Shown in pieces: positions 37,317-46,321 of a DNA stretch of 64,000 nucleotides. The first letter of the stretch is position 1, and each line of letters begins with the position of its first letter. This DNA comes from Schaalia dentiphila ATCC 17982 (GTDB lineage Bacteria; Actinomycetota; Actinomycetes; Actinomycetales; Actinomycetaceae): assembly GCF_000154225.1 (NCBI RefSeq), contig NZ_DS264586.1:1456527-1520526 (forward strand), in the 5' to 3' direction. The notes beneath the pieces were generated by a model that was given only the letters and a program-made list of their open reading frames with translations, had not been told where the DNA came from and did no database searches. The position numbers and the translations under genes are program-made.

Positions 37317-37940
37317 TCAGCGCGAGTAGTGCTCGACGACCATCTGGACGTCGACGGTCACGGGGACCTCAGCGCGCTTGGGGCGACGCACCAGGGTCGC
37401 CTTGAGACGGGACAGCTCGACATCCAGGTACTCGGGGACGGCGGGCAGCACGTCCCGGTGAATACCCTCAGCGGCGATCTCGAAGGGAACCGTAGTCTGC
37501 GACTTCGGCTTGACCTGCAGGGTCTGGCCGGGCTTCACGCGGAACGAGGGGCGGTCGACGATCTTGCCGTCAACGAGGATGTGACGGTGCACGACGAACT
37601 GGCGGGCCTGCTGGATGGTGCGGGCGAAGCCAGCGCGCAGGACGAGGGAGTCGAGGCGCATCTCGAGCAGCTCGACCAGGTTCTCACCGGTCAGGCCGGC
37701 GGTGCGACGGGCCTCTTCGAAGGCGCGGCGCAGCTGCGACTCACGGATACCGTACTGCGCGCGCAGACGCTGCTTTTCCTTCAGACGAACGGCGTAGTCG
37801 GAGTCCTGGCGGCGACGGGTGCGGCCGTGCTCACCGGGACCGTAGGGGCGCTTCTCGAAGTAGCGGACGGCCTTGGGGGTCAGAGCCAGACCGAGGGCGC
37901 GGGACTCGCGCACCTGCTTGCGGGAACGATTCGTTGCCAT
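37317..37940 (-). CDS. rpsD: 30S ribosomal protein S4
   Basis: A 207-aa S4, a primary 16S rRNA binder that nucleates 30S assembly. The N terminus KRPYGPGEHGRTRRRQDSDY and the S4 RNA-binding domain (residues about 98-160: MRLDSLVLRAGFARTIQQARQFVVHRHILVDG) are typical. The N-terminal Cys cluster of zinc-binding S4 is absent (C-minus form). ATG at 37940 with AGGAAGAA upstream. Its 110-nt leader contains a perfect palindrome (37965-37985), possibly for autoregulation by S4. Confidence 0.97.
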   Translation of the reverse strand: MATNRSRKQVRESRALGLALTPKAVRYFEKRPYGPGEHGRTRRRQDSDYAVRLKEKQRLRAQYGIRESQLRRAFEEARRTAGLTGENLVELLEMRLDSLVLRAGFARTIQQARQFVVHRHILVDGKIVDRPSFRVKPGQTLQVKPKSQTTVPFEIAAEGIHRDVLPAVPEYLDVELSRLKATLVRRPKRAEVPVTVDVQMVVEHYSR

Positions 37941-37964
37941 GTTTCTTCTTCCTGTTTCTCATGT

Positions 37965-37985
37965 CATGCCGGGATTCCCGGCATG
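37965..37985 (-). promoter_or_regulatory. Hairpin in the rpsD mRNA leader
   Basis: A perfect inverted repeat, CATGCCGGGA and TCCCGGCATG around one central base, 24 bp before the rpsD ATG. A real RNA loop would open two or more pairs. S4 represses its own synthesis through leader RNA in several bacteria, so this is a candidate element; the link is inference. Confidence 0.4.
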
Positions 37986-38056
37986 GGGCCAACTCCAGGA
38001 TCACGTCGGTCCGTCGGCTAAGGCCCCAGGTGCCCGCTGGTGCGGACAACTGTTCT

Positions 38057-38062
38057 ATCCTA
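38057..38062 (-). promoter_or_regulatory. Likely -10 box for rpsD
   Basis: TAGGAT on the minus strand overlaps the end of rarA and would give an rpsD leader of about 110 nt. No -35 is clear. Confidence 0.4.
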
Positions 38063-39403
38063 GCGTCTTTTCAGCAGATTGCGAATCACACCGAGCCGCT
38101 TCGTGAGCATCGCCTCATGTCCGTTTTCGGTTGGCTCATAGTAAAGGGTGCCTTCCAGGTCGTCGGGCAGGTACTGCTGCGCGGCGACATGGTGCGGCTG
38201 ATCGTGCGCGTAGAGGTATCCGTCGCCATGGCCCAGAGTTTTCGCACCGGCATAGTGCGCGTCGCGCAACTGTTCGGGCACCGCTCCCCCACGTCCGGCG
38301 CGCACGTCAGCGATCGCGCGATCAATCGCCAGGTACGTCGCATTCGACTTCGGGGCTGTCGCCACGGCGACAACCGCCTGGGCGAGCAGGAGACGCGCCT
38401 CGGGCATACCGATGAGCGCGACGCCCTGCGCGACACTCACACACGTCGTGAGAACCTCGGGAGACGCCATCCCAATTTCCTCAGATGCCGCGATCATGAT
38501 GCGCCGCGCGATAAAGCGCGGATCCTCCCCGGCCTCGATCATGCGGGCGAGATAGTGCAGTGAGGCGTCCACGTCGGACCCGCGCATCGACTTAATGAAC
38601 GCGCTCGCGACATCGTAGTGTTGGTCCTTGCTCCATCGAACGAGCGCCTGATTCGCCGCAGCCTCGACGCTCGCGACAGTGATCTCGCCAGAGCCGTCAT
38701 CACTGGCAACGCCTGCCGCCGCCTCGAGGAGAGTCAACGACTTGCGTGCATCCGAACCCGCCAGGCGCACGAGGCCGGCCACGGCCTCGTCCGTGATGGA
38801 GAAACGCCCCGCGAGACCCCGTTCATCGGCCAGCGCACGGCGGATCAGCCCCTCGATTGCATCAGAATCCAGGGGGCGCAACGTCAAGAGGAGGGAGCGC
38901 GAGAGCAGCGGCGAAATAACCGAGAAGGACGGATTCTCCGTCGTTGCCGCGACGAGCACAACCCAGCGATTCTCAACCGCCGGAAGTAGCGAATCCTGCT
39001 GTGACTTAGAAAAGCGATGCACCTCGTCGACGAACAGAATCGTCTCTTCTCCCCCGCTCGCGAGGGTTCGGCGCGCATCATCCACCACGCGCCGGACGTC
39101 GCTCACCCCGGAGGAAACTGCGGACAGCTCAACGAAACGTCGCCCAGACGCGCGCGCAATCAGATAAGCGAGGGTCGTCTTACCCGTGCCCGGCGGGCCC
39201 CACAGCACCACTGAGGAAACGGCGACGCCGTCACTCGAACCAGGCGACAGGAGGCGGCGCAGCGGCGCCCCCTCGCCGAGCAAGTGAGACTGTCCAACAA
39301 CCTCGTCGAGGGTCGTCGGGCGCATACGAACGGCGAGGGGCGCGCCCGCGTTGAAAGCAGGCACGCCCGACTCGTCGACAGATTCAGAATCAAACAGATC
39401 CAT
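38060..39403 (-). CDS. rarA: Replication-associated recombination protein A (RarA/MgsA)
   Basis: A 447-aa AAA+ ATPase of the RarA/WRNIP1 family that acts at stalled replication forks. RMRPTTLDEVVGQSHLLG opens the ATPase domain; Walker A GPPGTGKTTLAYL, Walker B ILFVDEVHRF and sensor 1 VLVAATTENPSF are present. The C-terminal tetramerisation part has KSMRGSDVDASLHYLARMI and YLPDDLEG. The ATG at 39403 has TAAGCT (39411-39416) seven bases upstream. An in-frame ATG at 39433 lacks support. Confidence 0.95.
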   Translation of the reverse strand: MDLFDSESVDESGVPAFNAGAPLAVRMRPTTLDEVVGQSHLLGEGAPLRRLLSPGSSDGVAVSSVVLWGPPGTGKTTLAYLIARASGRRFVELSAVSSGVSDVRRVVDDARRTLASGGEETILFVDEVHRFSKSQQDSLLPAVENRWVVLVAATTENPSFSVISPLLSRSLLLTLRPLDSDAIEGLIRRALADERGLAGRFSITDEAVAGLVRLAGSDARKSLTLLEAAAGVASDDGSGEITVASVEAAANQALVRWSKDQHYDVASAFIKSMRGSDVDASLHYLARMIEAGEDPRFIARRIMIAASEEIGMASPEVLTTCVSVAQGVALIGMPEARLLLAQAVVAVATAPKSNATYLAIDRAIADVRAGRGGAVPEQLRDAHYAGAKTLGHGDGYLYAHDQPHHVAAQQYLPDDLEGTLYYEPTENGHEAMLTKRLGVIRNLLKRR

Positions 39404-39413
39404 GAAACCTAGC

Positions 39414-40769
39414 TTAGGACAGAGTGACTCCACTCGAGGAAGAGCCGATCTTAGGACCGGAGAGAACCTGGACGACCACGAGGCCGCCGAGGATCAGCAT
39501 GCAGGCACCGGCACCGAGCAGGTATCCGTTGAGTCCCTCGGACTCATCTCCAGCGAGCGAGGAGGACAACATCTCCGCGTGAAGCTTCACGGCGCCCGAT
39601 GCGTCAACCGACGAACCGTTCGCTGCTGCACCGACAGCGGAAGCAACCTTAAACTCGGCCCATCCAACGAGCTCGTGCGAGCGGTTTGCAACAACGACCT
39701 TGTACTCACCGGTCGGCAGACCCGTGAGATCCATGGTGACCTTGTTGGAATCCTCGACCTGCAGCCAGCGTGCCTCGCCGGTCTGCATGATGTTGGCGCT
39801 CACCCAGTCGCCGACGGCAGCCTTCTCCGACGGCACGTTGATCGTCAGCAGGCCGGCCGTGAAGGCTGCGCTGACACCACCCTTATTCGAGTCGTTGAGC
39901 TGGGACACGTCGCTAATCGGCGAGACGGGGGTCTCAGACGGCTGCGAATCGGTCGCAGAAGCGGACGGGGTGGGCGTGGGGGACGCGCTCTCGGAGGGAG
40001 TCGGGCTCGGGCGCACGGCCGGCAGCTGCGGATCGTCGGGCAGCGGAGCGGGAGCGACGGAAGGCTCCGTCGTGGGTTCAATGACCGGGTCCGGTGCGGG
40101 CGCCGGAGCAGGATCAGCGCTCGGCTCGCTCGTCGGAGCGGGCTCGGGGTCCGTCGTGGGGGCAGGCTCGGCCGTCGGTTCGTCCGTGCGGGCGGGCGAA
40201 GCCGCCGGATCTACGGTGGGAGCGGGTGTCGGATGGTCGATGTTATCCGTGTACGGCGTGTAGATGCTCACTGTGCCGTAGATAGGGTTGGGCTCGACGC
40301 CCGAAGAATCACTGCGGTAGAACACGACGGTAATCGTGTGGGTCTCCCCGGGCAGCCACTTCACGCCCTCAACGTTGTTCGTGCCGTCTGGCACAGGCGC
40401 ATGGATATACGAATCCTTCAACGACTGAGCGGCCCACAGATCAGGGGCCGAAGGCGTCGCCGTCTCGCCGTCCCGCTTGAAAGTCGGACGAGTGAGTGGA
40501 GTGACACCCCCATGATCGAGGATGAGTCCCCAGTACCCGGTTTCGGCGAACTTCGCCGCGAAATCAGCATTGTTCGCGATATTGACCTTGATATCATCCC
40601 CCGCCCGAAGGGCGTAGTGCGGTACTGCGTCATCCGCACGCGCAGCAAAACCGGGGATCGCGAGACCGATGCCCGCAAACAGGAATAGTGCCATGAGCAG
40701 GCTCATGATTCGACTGCGACCGACGAAGCTCCGAGCGGCTATGGCAGACGATGCTCGTCCGTGCTGCAT
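39414..40769 (-). CDS. Membrane-anchored surface protein with PTS-rich linker
   Basis: A 451-aa exported protein of unknown function. A basic N terminus and hydrophobic stretch (about residues 20-42, SLLMALFLFAGIGLAIPGFA) with cleavage near ARA-DD form a signal peptide. A first beta-rich domain (45-180) is followed by a Pro/Thr/Glu/Ser-rich spacer (about 185-300) with PTP/SEP repeats, a second small domain (305-390) and a C-terminal membrane helix (GYLLGAGACMLILGGLVVVQ). No LPXTG is present; the tail is short. It is downstream of another anchored protein and an iron importer, which hints at a surface role in iron or haem capture, but I see no HtaA or NEAT motif. ATG 40769 has AAGGAGA five bases upstream. 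Confidence 0.8.
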   Translation of the reverse strand: MQHGRASSAIAARSFVGRSRIMSLLMALFLFAGIGLAIPGFAARADDAVPHYALRAGDDIKVNIANNADFAAKFAETGYWGLILDHGGVTPLTRPTFKRDGETATPSAPDLWAAQSLKDSYIHAPVPDGTNNVEGVKWLPGETHTITVVFYRSDSSGVEPNPIYGTVSIYTPYTDNIDHPTPAPTVDPAASPARTDEPTAEPAPTTDPEPAPTSEPSADPAPAPAPDPVIEPTTEPSVAPAPLPDDPQLPAVRPSPTPSESASPTPTPSASATDSQPSETPVSPISDVSQLNDSNKGGVSAAFTAGLLTINVPSEKAAVGDWVSANIMQTGEARWLQVEDSNKVTMDLTGLPTGEYKVVVANRSHELVGWAEFKVASAVGAAANGSSVDASGAVKLHAEMLSSSLAGDESEGLNGYLLGAGACMLILGGLVVVQVLSGPKIGSSSSGVTLS

Positions 40770-40803
40770 ACCGTTCTCCTTAGTGACTTAATCCGCAGAA
40801 ACT

Positions 40804-40809
40804 ATTGTA
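40804..40809 (-). promoter_or_regulatory. -10 box of the 39.4-kb surface protein gene
   Basis: TACAAT on the minus strand, 34 bp before the ATG and preceded by GA, giving GATACAAT. The -35 is weak. It gives this gene a transcript separate from its upstream neighbour. Confidence 0.5.
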
Positions 40810-40880
40810 TCGGATCAAGAGTAACAGGCGTAACGCGCAAATGTTAAATCCCAACACACACCATGTGGTTAATGCACATA

Positions 40881-40909
40881 CTCCCAGTGCGTCGCCGCAG
40901 GTGTGGGAG
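40881..40909 (-). terminator. Possible terminator of the 40.9-kb surface protein gene
   Basis: CTCCCA (40881-40886) pairs with TGGGAG (40904-40909), two bases after the stop; the inner part pairs imperfectly and there is no U-tract. Confidence 0.35.
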
Positions 40910-40911
40910 CT

Positions 40912-42036
40912 TTAGCGCACCAGTCCGTGCGAGCGGCGGACAATGCTGACCGTCACGATCGCTCCGAGAAGGGCAAGGAGACCGCCACCAGCGAGGATCC
41001 AGCCATTCAGGCGAGACTCCTGTTCGCGAACAGCCTGGTTCATGGCCTGCTGCTCCGAATGAGCCTTGGGGCCGATCTGCGAAGCAGACACGCTCTCCTG
41101 CTCCGTGGACGGGGAGGGGGATGGGGCGTCAGCGTTCGAACCAGCGCCACCGCTACCACTCGAAGAAGATCCGTTGCCGCCGGAGGAAAGCGCAGACGAG
41201 GCCGAGGCGGAGGGGGTCGGCGTCACCGACGAGCGCGAGGTATCCGATGCATCTGCTGAGGGGGTTGTGCGAGGGGACGGCGACGCAGCCATAGTCGAGG
41301 GGACACTGACTGCCGCATCGCTTGCCACATCTGCAGAAGCATCATCGGTCAGATCAAAATCGGGCTTGGCAGCATTATCAGCCGCGTTGTCCGCGGGAGA
41401 CTCCGTCGGCCCATCGGTAACCACGTCAGAAGTCACACGGGCATCAGGATCTGTCGACGGCTCATCCGCAGGTTCACGAGAAGGCTCGCCCGTCGGCGTC
41501 AGAGAGCACACATGCGCCTGCACGTTGGCCTCTACGACGGTCACAGACACCTGCACGTAGGTGCCGGTCACGCCATCGCCAATCATGATCGAGTGCTCAG
41601 AACCAACCGCCCACGTCGCCGGCAGCTCAAAATCAGCGCTAAATTCGCCGGCAGTCGACACTTCGGCAACGCTCCACGCAGTTCTATTACGAACAACAGA
41701 CGCGGGAACCCAGGCGGGAAGAGTGACACCGTCAGGGCGAACTTCCTGCCCATCGTCGAGCGTGACGATGACAAAGCCGCGTGACGTCTCAGAACTAGCG
41801 CCCCAGCCAGACCCCTCCACATGAAGCGGAGATCCGACTGGGACGACCGACGAAACGACGATGGATGCACCCTCATCAACAGCGGTGAGACACTGTCCGC
41901 CCACGCCGACAACTCCGTCAACACTGTATGCGGGCTGCGCAGCGACAAACACTCCACCAACGATGGAAGCAGACGCGGTCAGAGCCAGTAGAGGCATGCG
42001 CAGCCCCCTACCGTGCGATCGCATCTGTGTTGTCAT
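40912..42036 (-). CDS. Membrane-anchored surface protein, Ser/Thr/Pro-rich
   Basis: A 374-aa exported protein of unknown function. Signal peptide at about 1-37 (LLALTASASIVGGVFVAAQPAYS), then one beta-rich domain (45-180) that includes VGSPLHVEGSGWGASS and a pattern like the small Ig-type domains on actinobacterial surface proteins. A low-complexity spacer of Ser, Asp, Thr, Pro and Ala (about 185-325) and a C-terminal helix (GWILAGGGLLALLGAIVTVSIV) with basic tail RRSHGLVR follow. No LPXTG. Two cysteines (CLTAV, HVCSL) could form a disulfide. Domain plan matches the next gene downstream, so the two probably work together. ATG 42036 has AAGGA five bases upstream. Confidence 0.8.
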   Translation of the reverse strand: MTTQMRSHGRGLRMPLLALTASASIVGGVFVAAQPAYSVDGVVGVGGQCLTAVDEGASIVVSSVVPVGSPLHVEGSGWGASSETSRGFVIVTLDDGQEVRPDGVTLPAWVPASVVRNRTAWSVAEVSTAGEFSADFELPATWAVGSEHSIMIGDGVTGTYVQVSVTVVEANVQAHVCSLTPTGEPSREPADEPSTDPDARVTSDVVTDGPTESPADNAADNAAKPDFDLTDDASADVASDAAVSVPSTMAASPSPRTTPSADASDTSRSSVTPTPSASASSALSSGGNGSSSSGSGGAGSNADAPSPSPSTEQESVSASQIGPKAHSEQQAMNQAVREQESRLNGWILAGGGLLALLGAIVTVSIVRRSHGLVR

Positions 42037-42327
42037 CTGTGTCCTTCTCCATCTCGACGGGATGTCGTGCGCTCATTGGCTTCACCAGGCCCAGAATCAA
42101 TATGTCAGTGTCCGAGTAACCACTAGCTATGAACACCATCCTATTGCCTGACACCTATTCTACAATTGCGAACAACAAGCAAATTACCGGAACATGCAGT
42201 CAAAACACGTTTTTATCGGGAAATATCAGCCTTCTACCAACTTGTTGTGACTTATATTATCCAACAATCATAGGACTGCATGACCCACCGGTCAACATTT
42301 GAGATATTGGGGATCACAACACACGGG
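42037..42327. other. Spacer upstream of the surface protein genes
   Basis: About 290 bp without a gene, AT-richer than its surroundings. On the minus strand TTGTAG, 16 bp, TAGGAT (-10 at 42134-42139) could drive the surface-protein gene with a leader of about 90 nt. I see no iron box and no terminator I trust for the ABC ATPase gene. Confidence 0.4.
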
Positions 42328-43122
42328 TCATCGAGTCGGAATCACCAGCGGTGATCCAGTCTCAGGGTCGTCGATGATCCTGCACGGCACACTGAAAACG
42401 CGTTCGACAAGGTCTGCCGTCACAACGTCGTGCGGCGCCCCCTGAGCCACGATCTCACCGTTCTTCATGAACACGAGGTGCGTCGCGTAGCGGAATGCCA
42501 GATGCAGGTCGTGCAACACGGCGACGACCGTCGTGCCTGCACGCTGCAGGCGCTCCACCAGGCGCAACACCTCGAGTTGATGATTCAGATCCAGGTAGGT
42601 CGTTGGCTCATCCAACAGCAGAATCTCAGTAGACTGAGCCAGCGCCATCGCTATCCATACGCGCTGGCGCTGCCCACCAGAAAGCTCCCCAACGCGACGC
42701 CCCGCCAAAGGCGCGACCCCTGCGTCTTCCATCGCTCGCGCCACGGCCTCGTCATCCTCACGACTCCACTGACGCAGGAGTGACTGGTAGGGGTACCGCC
42801 CACGTGCTACTAAGTCCTCAACGAGCATGTCGCCCGGAGCGACGGACGACTGGGCGAGTAGGCCAAGTCGGCGCGCAAGCGCCTTCTGGTTGATGTTCGC
42901 GACGCTACGCCCATCGAGTTCCACCACACCAGAGCGCACATCAAGGACACGCGCCAGCGAACGCAGAAGCGTCGATTTCCCGCACGCATTGGGGCCGACA
43001 ATGACCGTGAGCTCCCCAGCGAGCACGTCCAGGGATAATCCTTCCAGAATCGGATCGTTTTTCCCATAGCCAACGACGATGTCCCGAGCACTAAGCCCCT
43101 GCCTCGTAACGATCTCAGTCAC
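42328..43122 (-). CDS. Ferric-siderophore ABC transporter ATP-binding protein
   Basis: A 264-aa ABC ATPase of the FepC/FhuC type. Walker A is GPNACGKST (43-51), signature LSGGQRQRVWIAMALAQ, Walker B ILLLDEPTTYLD and switch VLHDLHLAFRYATH. The GPNACGKS and DEPTTYLDLNHQ forms are typical for iron-siderophore importers. Start GTG (43122) overlaps the permease stop (GTGA). It energises the two permeases next to it. Confidence 0.94.
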   Translation of the reverse strand: MTEIVTRQGLSARDIVVGYGKNDPILEGLSLDVLAGELTVIVGPNACGKSTLLRSLARVLDVRSGVVELDGRSVANINQKALARRLGLLAQSSVAPGDMLVEDLVARGRYPYQSLLRQWSREDDEAVARAMEDAGVAPLAGRRVGELSGGQRQRVWIAMALAQSTEILLLDEPTTYLDLNHQLEVLRLVERLQRAGTTVVAVLHDLHLAFRYATHLVFMKNGEIVAQGAPHDVVTADLVERVFSVPCRIIDDPETGSPLVIPTR

Positions 43123-44168
43123 GATCTCACCTCACGAATCAACAACCACAGAAGGTACAGGCCTCCGACGACGCCGGTCACGACGCCGACAGGGAGCTCA
43201 GCGGGAGCCACAAGCCTTTGAGCGCAGATATCAGAGACCAGCACGAGCACAGCGCCAACGAGGGCGGAGGAGGCAAATCCGACTCCCCCAGCCGCGCACA
43301 GCCGATGCGCGACGTGCGGAGCCGCCAGAGCAACGAAGGCGACTGGCCCAGCGACCGCAGTCGCGGACGCAACAAGCAAAATGGCGACGACAATGAGGAG
43401 CATGCGGGTCTGACGCACTCTGACGCCAAGCCCTGTCGCGATGTCATCGCCCATCGCGAGGAGGCCGAGGGGAACCGCACAGACGGCACACACCGCAACG
43501 ACACCGGCGATCACGATCAGCAGAGGCGTCAGACGCGCGATGGTGACGCCCGAGAATGAGCCAGCGCTCCACAGCTGCGCACGCTGGGCCGCCTCCAGAG
43601 GCGCCTTGACGATGAGCAGCGAGTTGACCGCCCGCAAGGCCGCCGAACATCCGATTCCCACGAGGACGACGCGGATTCCCGTCACTCGCATACCACCCGC
43701 GCACGCGAGGATGAACGCGCCCGAGGCGAGTCCACCGAGCAAGGCGCCGATTCCTGTGACGGCGGGGCTCGAGCCCATAATAATGATGGCAATCAGAGCG
43801 CCGGTCGCGCACCCCGTGGACAGGCCGACGATGTCGGGGCTACCGAGCGGATTGCCCGAGATCGTCTGGAAGATACGCCCGGCGATTCCAAGCGCTGCAC
43901 CAACAGCCACCGCCGCGAGCATACGCGGCAGGCGCACCGACTGGACGAAGTAGACGCCCAAAAAGTCATCCCGAGGCCCACCGTCTCCGAGGAGACGACG
44001 GAATGAATCGGCGGCGCTGAGCCCGTAGTCACCGAGAGTGAGCGAATAGACCGCCAATGCACACAGAAGAGCGAATCCGATGAGCACGACGGCGGCGCTG
44101 CGCCGGTGCACGCGCACCGACACGCAACGCAGCGAGACAATTGTGTAGCGCGACGGAGCTGGCCTCAT
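43119..44168 (-). CDS. FecCD-family siderophore permease, second subunit
   Basis: A 349-aa membrane protein with about ten segments. FecCD landmarks: RLPRMLAAVAVGAALGIAGRIFQTISGNPLGSPDIVGLSTGC, split here in the family's characteristic order, and the cytoplasmic loop GLGVRVRQTR contacting the ATPase. The ATG at 44168 overlaps the stop of the first permease (ATGA); the frame up to 44318 overlaps that gene. It forms a heterodimeric channel with the upstream subunit. Confidence 0.92.
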   Translation of the reverse strand: MRPAPSRYTIVSLRCVSVRVHRRSAAVVLIGFALLCALAVYSLTLGDYGLSAADSFRRLLGDGGPRDDFLGVYFVQSVRLPRMLAAVAVGAALGIAGRIFQTISGNPLGSPDIVGLSTGCATGALIAIIIMGSSPAVTGIGALLGGLASGAFILACAGGMRVTGIRVVLVGIGCSAALRAVNSLLIVKAPLEAAQRAQLWSAGSFSGVTIARLTPLLIVIAGVVAVCAVCAVPLGLLAMGDDIATGLGVRVRQTRMLLIVVAILLVASATAVAGPVAFVALAAPHVAHRLCAAGGVGFASSALVGAVLVLVSDICAQRLVAPAELPVGVVTGVVGGLYLLWLLIREVRS

Positions 44169-45160
44169 GACATGCCCTTTCCGCGCGACCCTATGATAAA
44201 GAACGGCGCACCGATCAAAGCGACGATGACACCCACGGGGACCTCGGCCGGGGCGAGCACGAGGCGTGAGGTGACATCGGCAGCGCACACCCACGCGGCA
44301 CCGACGATCAGCGACCACAGCGCAATCGCCCCCTGCCGAGCACCCACAACGCGTCGCACCAAGAGCGGAACCGCGAGACCCACAAAGGTTAGCGGCCCAC
44401 CAAGCGCCGTCGCCCCGCCAGCCAGAGCCGTGACGGCCACGACGCCGAGACTGCGAATGAGGCGCACACGCACACCGAGGCTCACCGCGGTGTCCTCACC
44501 GATAGCGAGGACCCCAAGAGCCGAGGAGATCAGGGCAGCAACCACGCCGCCGCATGCGATGACTGCCCCGGCGGCAGCCACGGAGCCCATATCAACGCCT
44601 TCCAATGATCCCGATGCCCAGTATCGGAATTCATTGAAGGCGTACTGGTTCGCAGCGAGAGCAGCCTGAGTGAGTGAGGCGAGAGCGGCCGAGACGGCAA
44701 TGCCCGCCAGGGCAAGGCGTGATCGAGAGCCTCCCCCGCTCCCCGACATAGCGAAGACGAGACCTGCCGCGACCCCCGCACCGATGAGAGAAGCGCCCAG
44801 CGTCGACGTGCGAGTGGCGACGCCACTCGCGGCCGTCACCGTCACAACAAGGAAGGCGGCACCAGCGTTGATGCCGAGGACGCCAGGATCGGCAAGAGGA
44901 TTTCGTGTCATCGCCTGCATGATGGAACCTGCAAGCCCCAGCGCTCCGCCAATGACGAGCGCGGCGACGGTGCGCGGAACACGCAGTTGCGTGACCACCT
45001 GGGCGTCCTGGCTAGCTCCGCCGTTCACGAGCGCATCCCACACGACGTCGGGAGCAATCTGGCGCGAACCCAGGGCGAGGGACGCGAGGGTGACGGCGGC
45101 AAGCACCAGCGTCGCCACTGCGCAGGCAATGGCGACGCTGGTGATGCGACGAGTAGTCAT
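44165..45160 (-). CDS. FecCD-family siderophore permease, first subunit
   Basis: A 331-aa membrane protein of the FecCD family, with LRVPRTVAALVIGGALGLAG, MTRNPLADPGVLGINAGAA and the coupling loop SLGVRVRLIRSLG. It lies 36 bp after the binding-protein gene. No clear ribosome site precedes the ATG at 45160, so translation may depend on the upstream gene. About ten membrane segments. Confidence 0.92.
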   Translation of the reverse strand: MTTRRITSVAIACAVATLVLAAVTLASLALGSRQIAPDVVWDALVNGGASQDAQVVTQLRVPRTVAALVIGGALGLAGSIMQAMTRNPLADPGVLGINAGAAFLVVTVTAASGVATRTSTLGASLIGAGVAAGLVFAMSGSGGGSRSRLALAGIAVSAALASLTQAALAANQYAFNEFRYWASGSLEGVDMGSVAAAGAVIACGGVVAALISSALGVLAIGEDTAVSLGVRVRLIRSLGVVAVTALAGGATALGGPLTFVGLAVPLLVRRVVGARQGAIALWSLIVGAAWVCAADVTSRLVLAPAEVPVGVIVALIGAPFFIIGSRGKGMS

Positions 45161-45196
45161 GTCAGGTCATCGACCCGGTGTGTTCGGCCATCGACC

Positions 45197-46234
45197 TCAG
45201 GAGGCCGGAACGAACTGGGCCTCAATGCTCGAGATGATGCCGTCCATGAGGAGGTAACCACCGGTGGAGGTCCACAGGGAGCCGTCGACGGGAATGACGT
45301 GGTTCGCCTGGACGGCGCCGAGGGAGTCGAAGCCGACGGTGGTCTTCGCCTCTTCGAGGGCTGCAGCCGATGCCTCGACGCCTGTGTTACCACCGGCGGA
45401 GGGGTTGTTCACCGAGGCCTTGCCCAGTGTACCGAAGAAGATCCAGTCGGCGTCAATCTGATCGATGTTTTCCAGCGAGACGGGTTCGGAGTGGCCCTCG
45501 CCGTTACGGTCCTGGTTTGCGGGACGCTTCATGCCGAGCGCGGTGAGAGCCTGGCCGGCGGGCAGCTCCTTGAGGATGAGGCCAGCGCTATCGCCCTGCC
45601 AACGCACGACCGAGTAGGTCTGATCGAGGTAGCCGGCATCCTTCAGGCGGGCGCTGACGGAGGCAACGTGCTGGTCGAATTCCGCGAGCTTGGCCTCAGC
45701 CTGGTCGGCAACGCCGAGCGCGTCGGCCGTCAGGGTGAAGGTCTCGCGCCAGTCGCCGCCCTTTTGCGTGGTGAAGAAGACGGGGGCGATCTGACTCAGT
45801 GCATTGAGCGTCTCGGTGTCATTGTTCTTCACAGAGGTGCCATCAACAAGGATAAGGTCCGGGTGCGCCGCACCGATAGCTTCGAGGTTGGGGGTGCCGA
45901 TCGAACCCAGGATCGGGATGTCGCCCGCGCGATCGACGAGGTAGTTAGCAACGGTCTGCTGGCCGCGGCCCGAGACGACACCGATTGGAGTCACGCCCAG
46001 GGCGAGCGCATTGTCGGTCGTCGGCTCAGAAAGCGTGACAACACGGCTGGGGTGCGACGGCAGGGTAACCTCCTGGCCGGACGCGTCGGTGACGGTGCGC
46101 GTCGCGGAGGTCTCGGACGTCGTGGAAGCCTCGGGGGACGAGGCCGGGGCGGGCTGGTTGGACGAGCATGCTCCCAGAGCGAGAACGGTCAGAGCGACGC
46201 CGACAATGGCGCGAACTCGGGTCGACAGATGCAC
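45197..46234 (-). CDS. Iron-siderophore substrate-binding lipoprotein
   Basis: A 345-aa lipoprotein. Lipobox LALGAC with Cys23 and a Ser-rich tether; then a class III binding-protein fold (TROY/PeripBP_2): VTDASGQEVTLPSHPSRVV, LGVTPIGVVSG, PNLEAIGAAHPDLILVDG. It would catch the ferric siderophore outside and hand it to the permeases. The start is GTG at 46234. The promoter region carries a DtxR/IdeR-type box (46268-46286), so expression should rise when iron is low. Its lipidation would use Lgt encoded at 25.4 kb. Confidence 0.93.
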   Translation of the reverse strand: MHLSTRVRAIVGVALTVLALGACSSNQPAPASSPEASTTSETSATRTVTDASGQEVTLPSHPSRVVTLSEPTTDNALALGVTPIGVVSGRGQQTVANYLVDRAGDIPILGSIGTPNLEAIGAAHPDLILVDGTSVKNNDTETLNALSQIAPVFFTTQKGGDWRETFTLTADALGVADQAEAKLAEFDQHVASVSARLKDAGYLDQTYSVVRWQGDSAGLILKELPAGQALTALGMKRPANQDRNGEGHSEPVSLENIDQIDADWIFFGTLGKASVNNPSAGGNTGVEASAAALEEAKTTVGFDSLGAVQANHVIPVDGSLWTSTGGYLLMDGIISSIEAQFVPAS

Positions 46235-46267
46235 AGGTGTCTCAATTCAGTCGATCTTGTTAGGTAC

Positions 46268-46286
46268 ATAGGTAAGCCTAACCTAT
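46268..46286 (-). promoter_or_regulatory. DtxR/IdeR iron box
   Basis: ATAGGTAAGCCTAACCTAT closely matches the 19-bp DtxR/IdeR consensus TWAGGTTAGSCTAACCTWA, with ATAGGT and ACCTAT arms. An extra half site TTAGGT (46260-46265) adjoins it. It lies 33-52 bp before the binding-protein start and would overlap its promoter; Fe2+-bound repressor should block transcription. Confidence 0.85.
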
Positions 46287-46321
46287 AGATGAGCTAGTGA
46301 CTCACTCTGTCTCGCTGCTGG

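Noticed and set aside
39414..42036. LPXTG-type sortase anchoring of the two surface proteins
   Set aside because: No LPXTG-like motif before the final hydrophobic segment.
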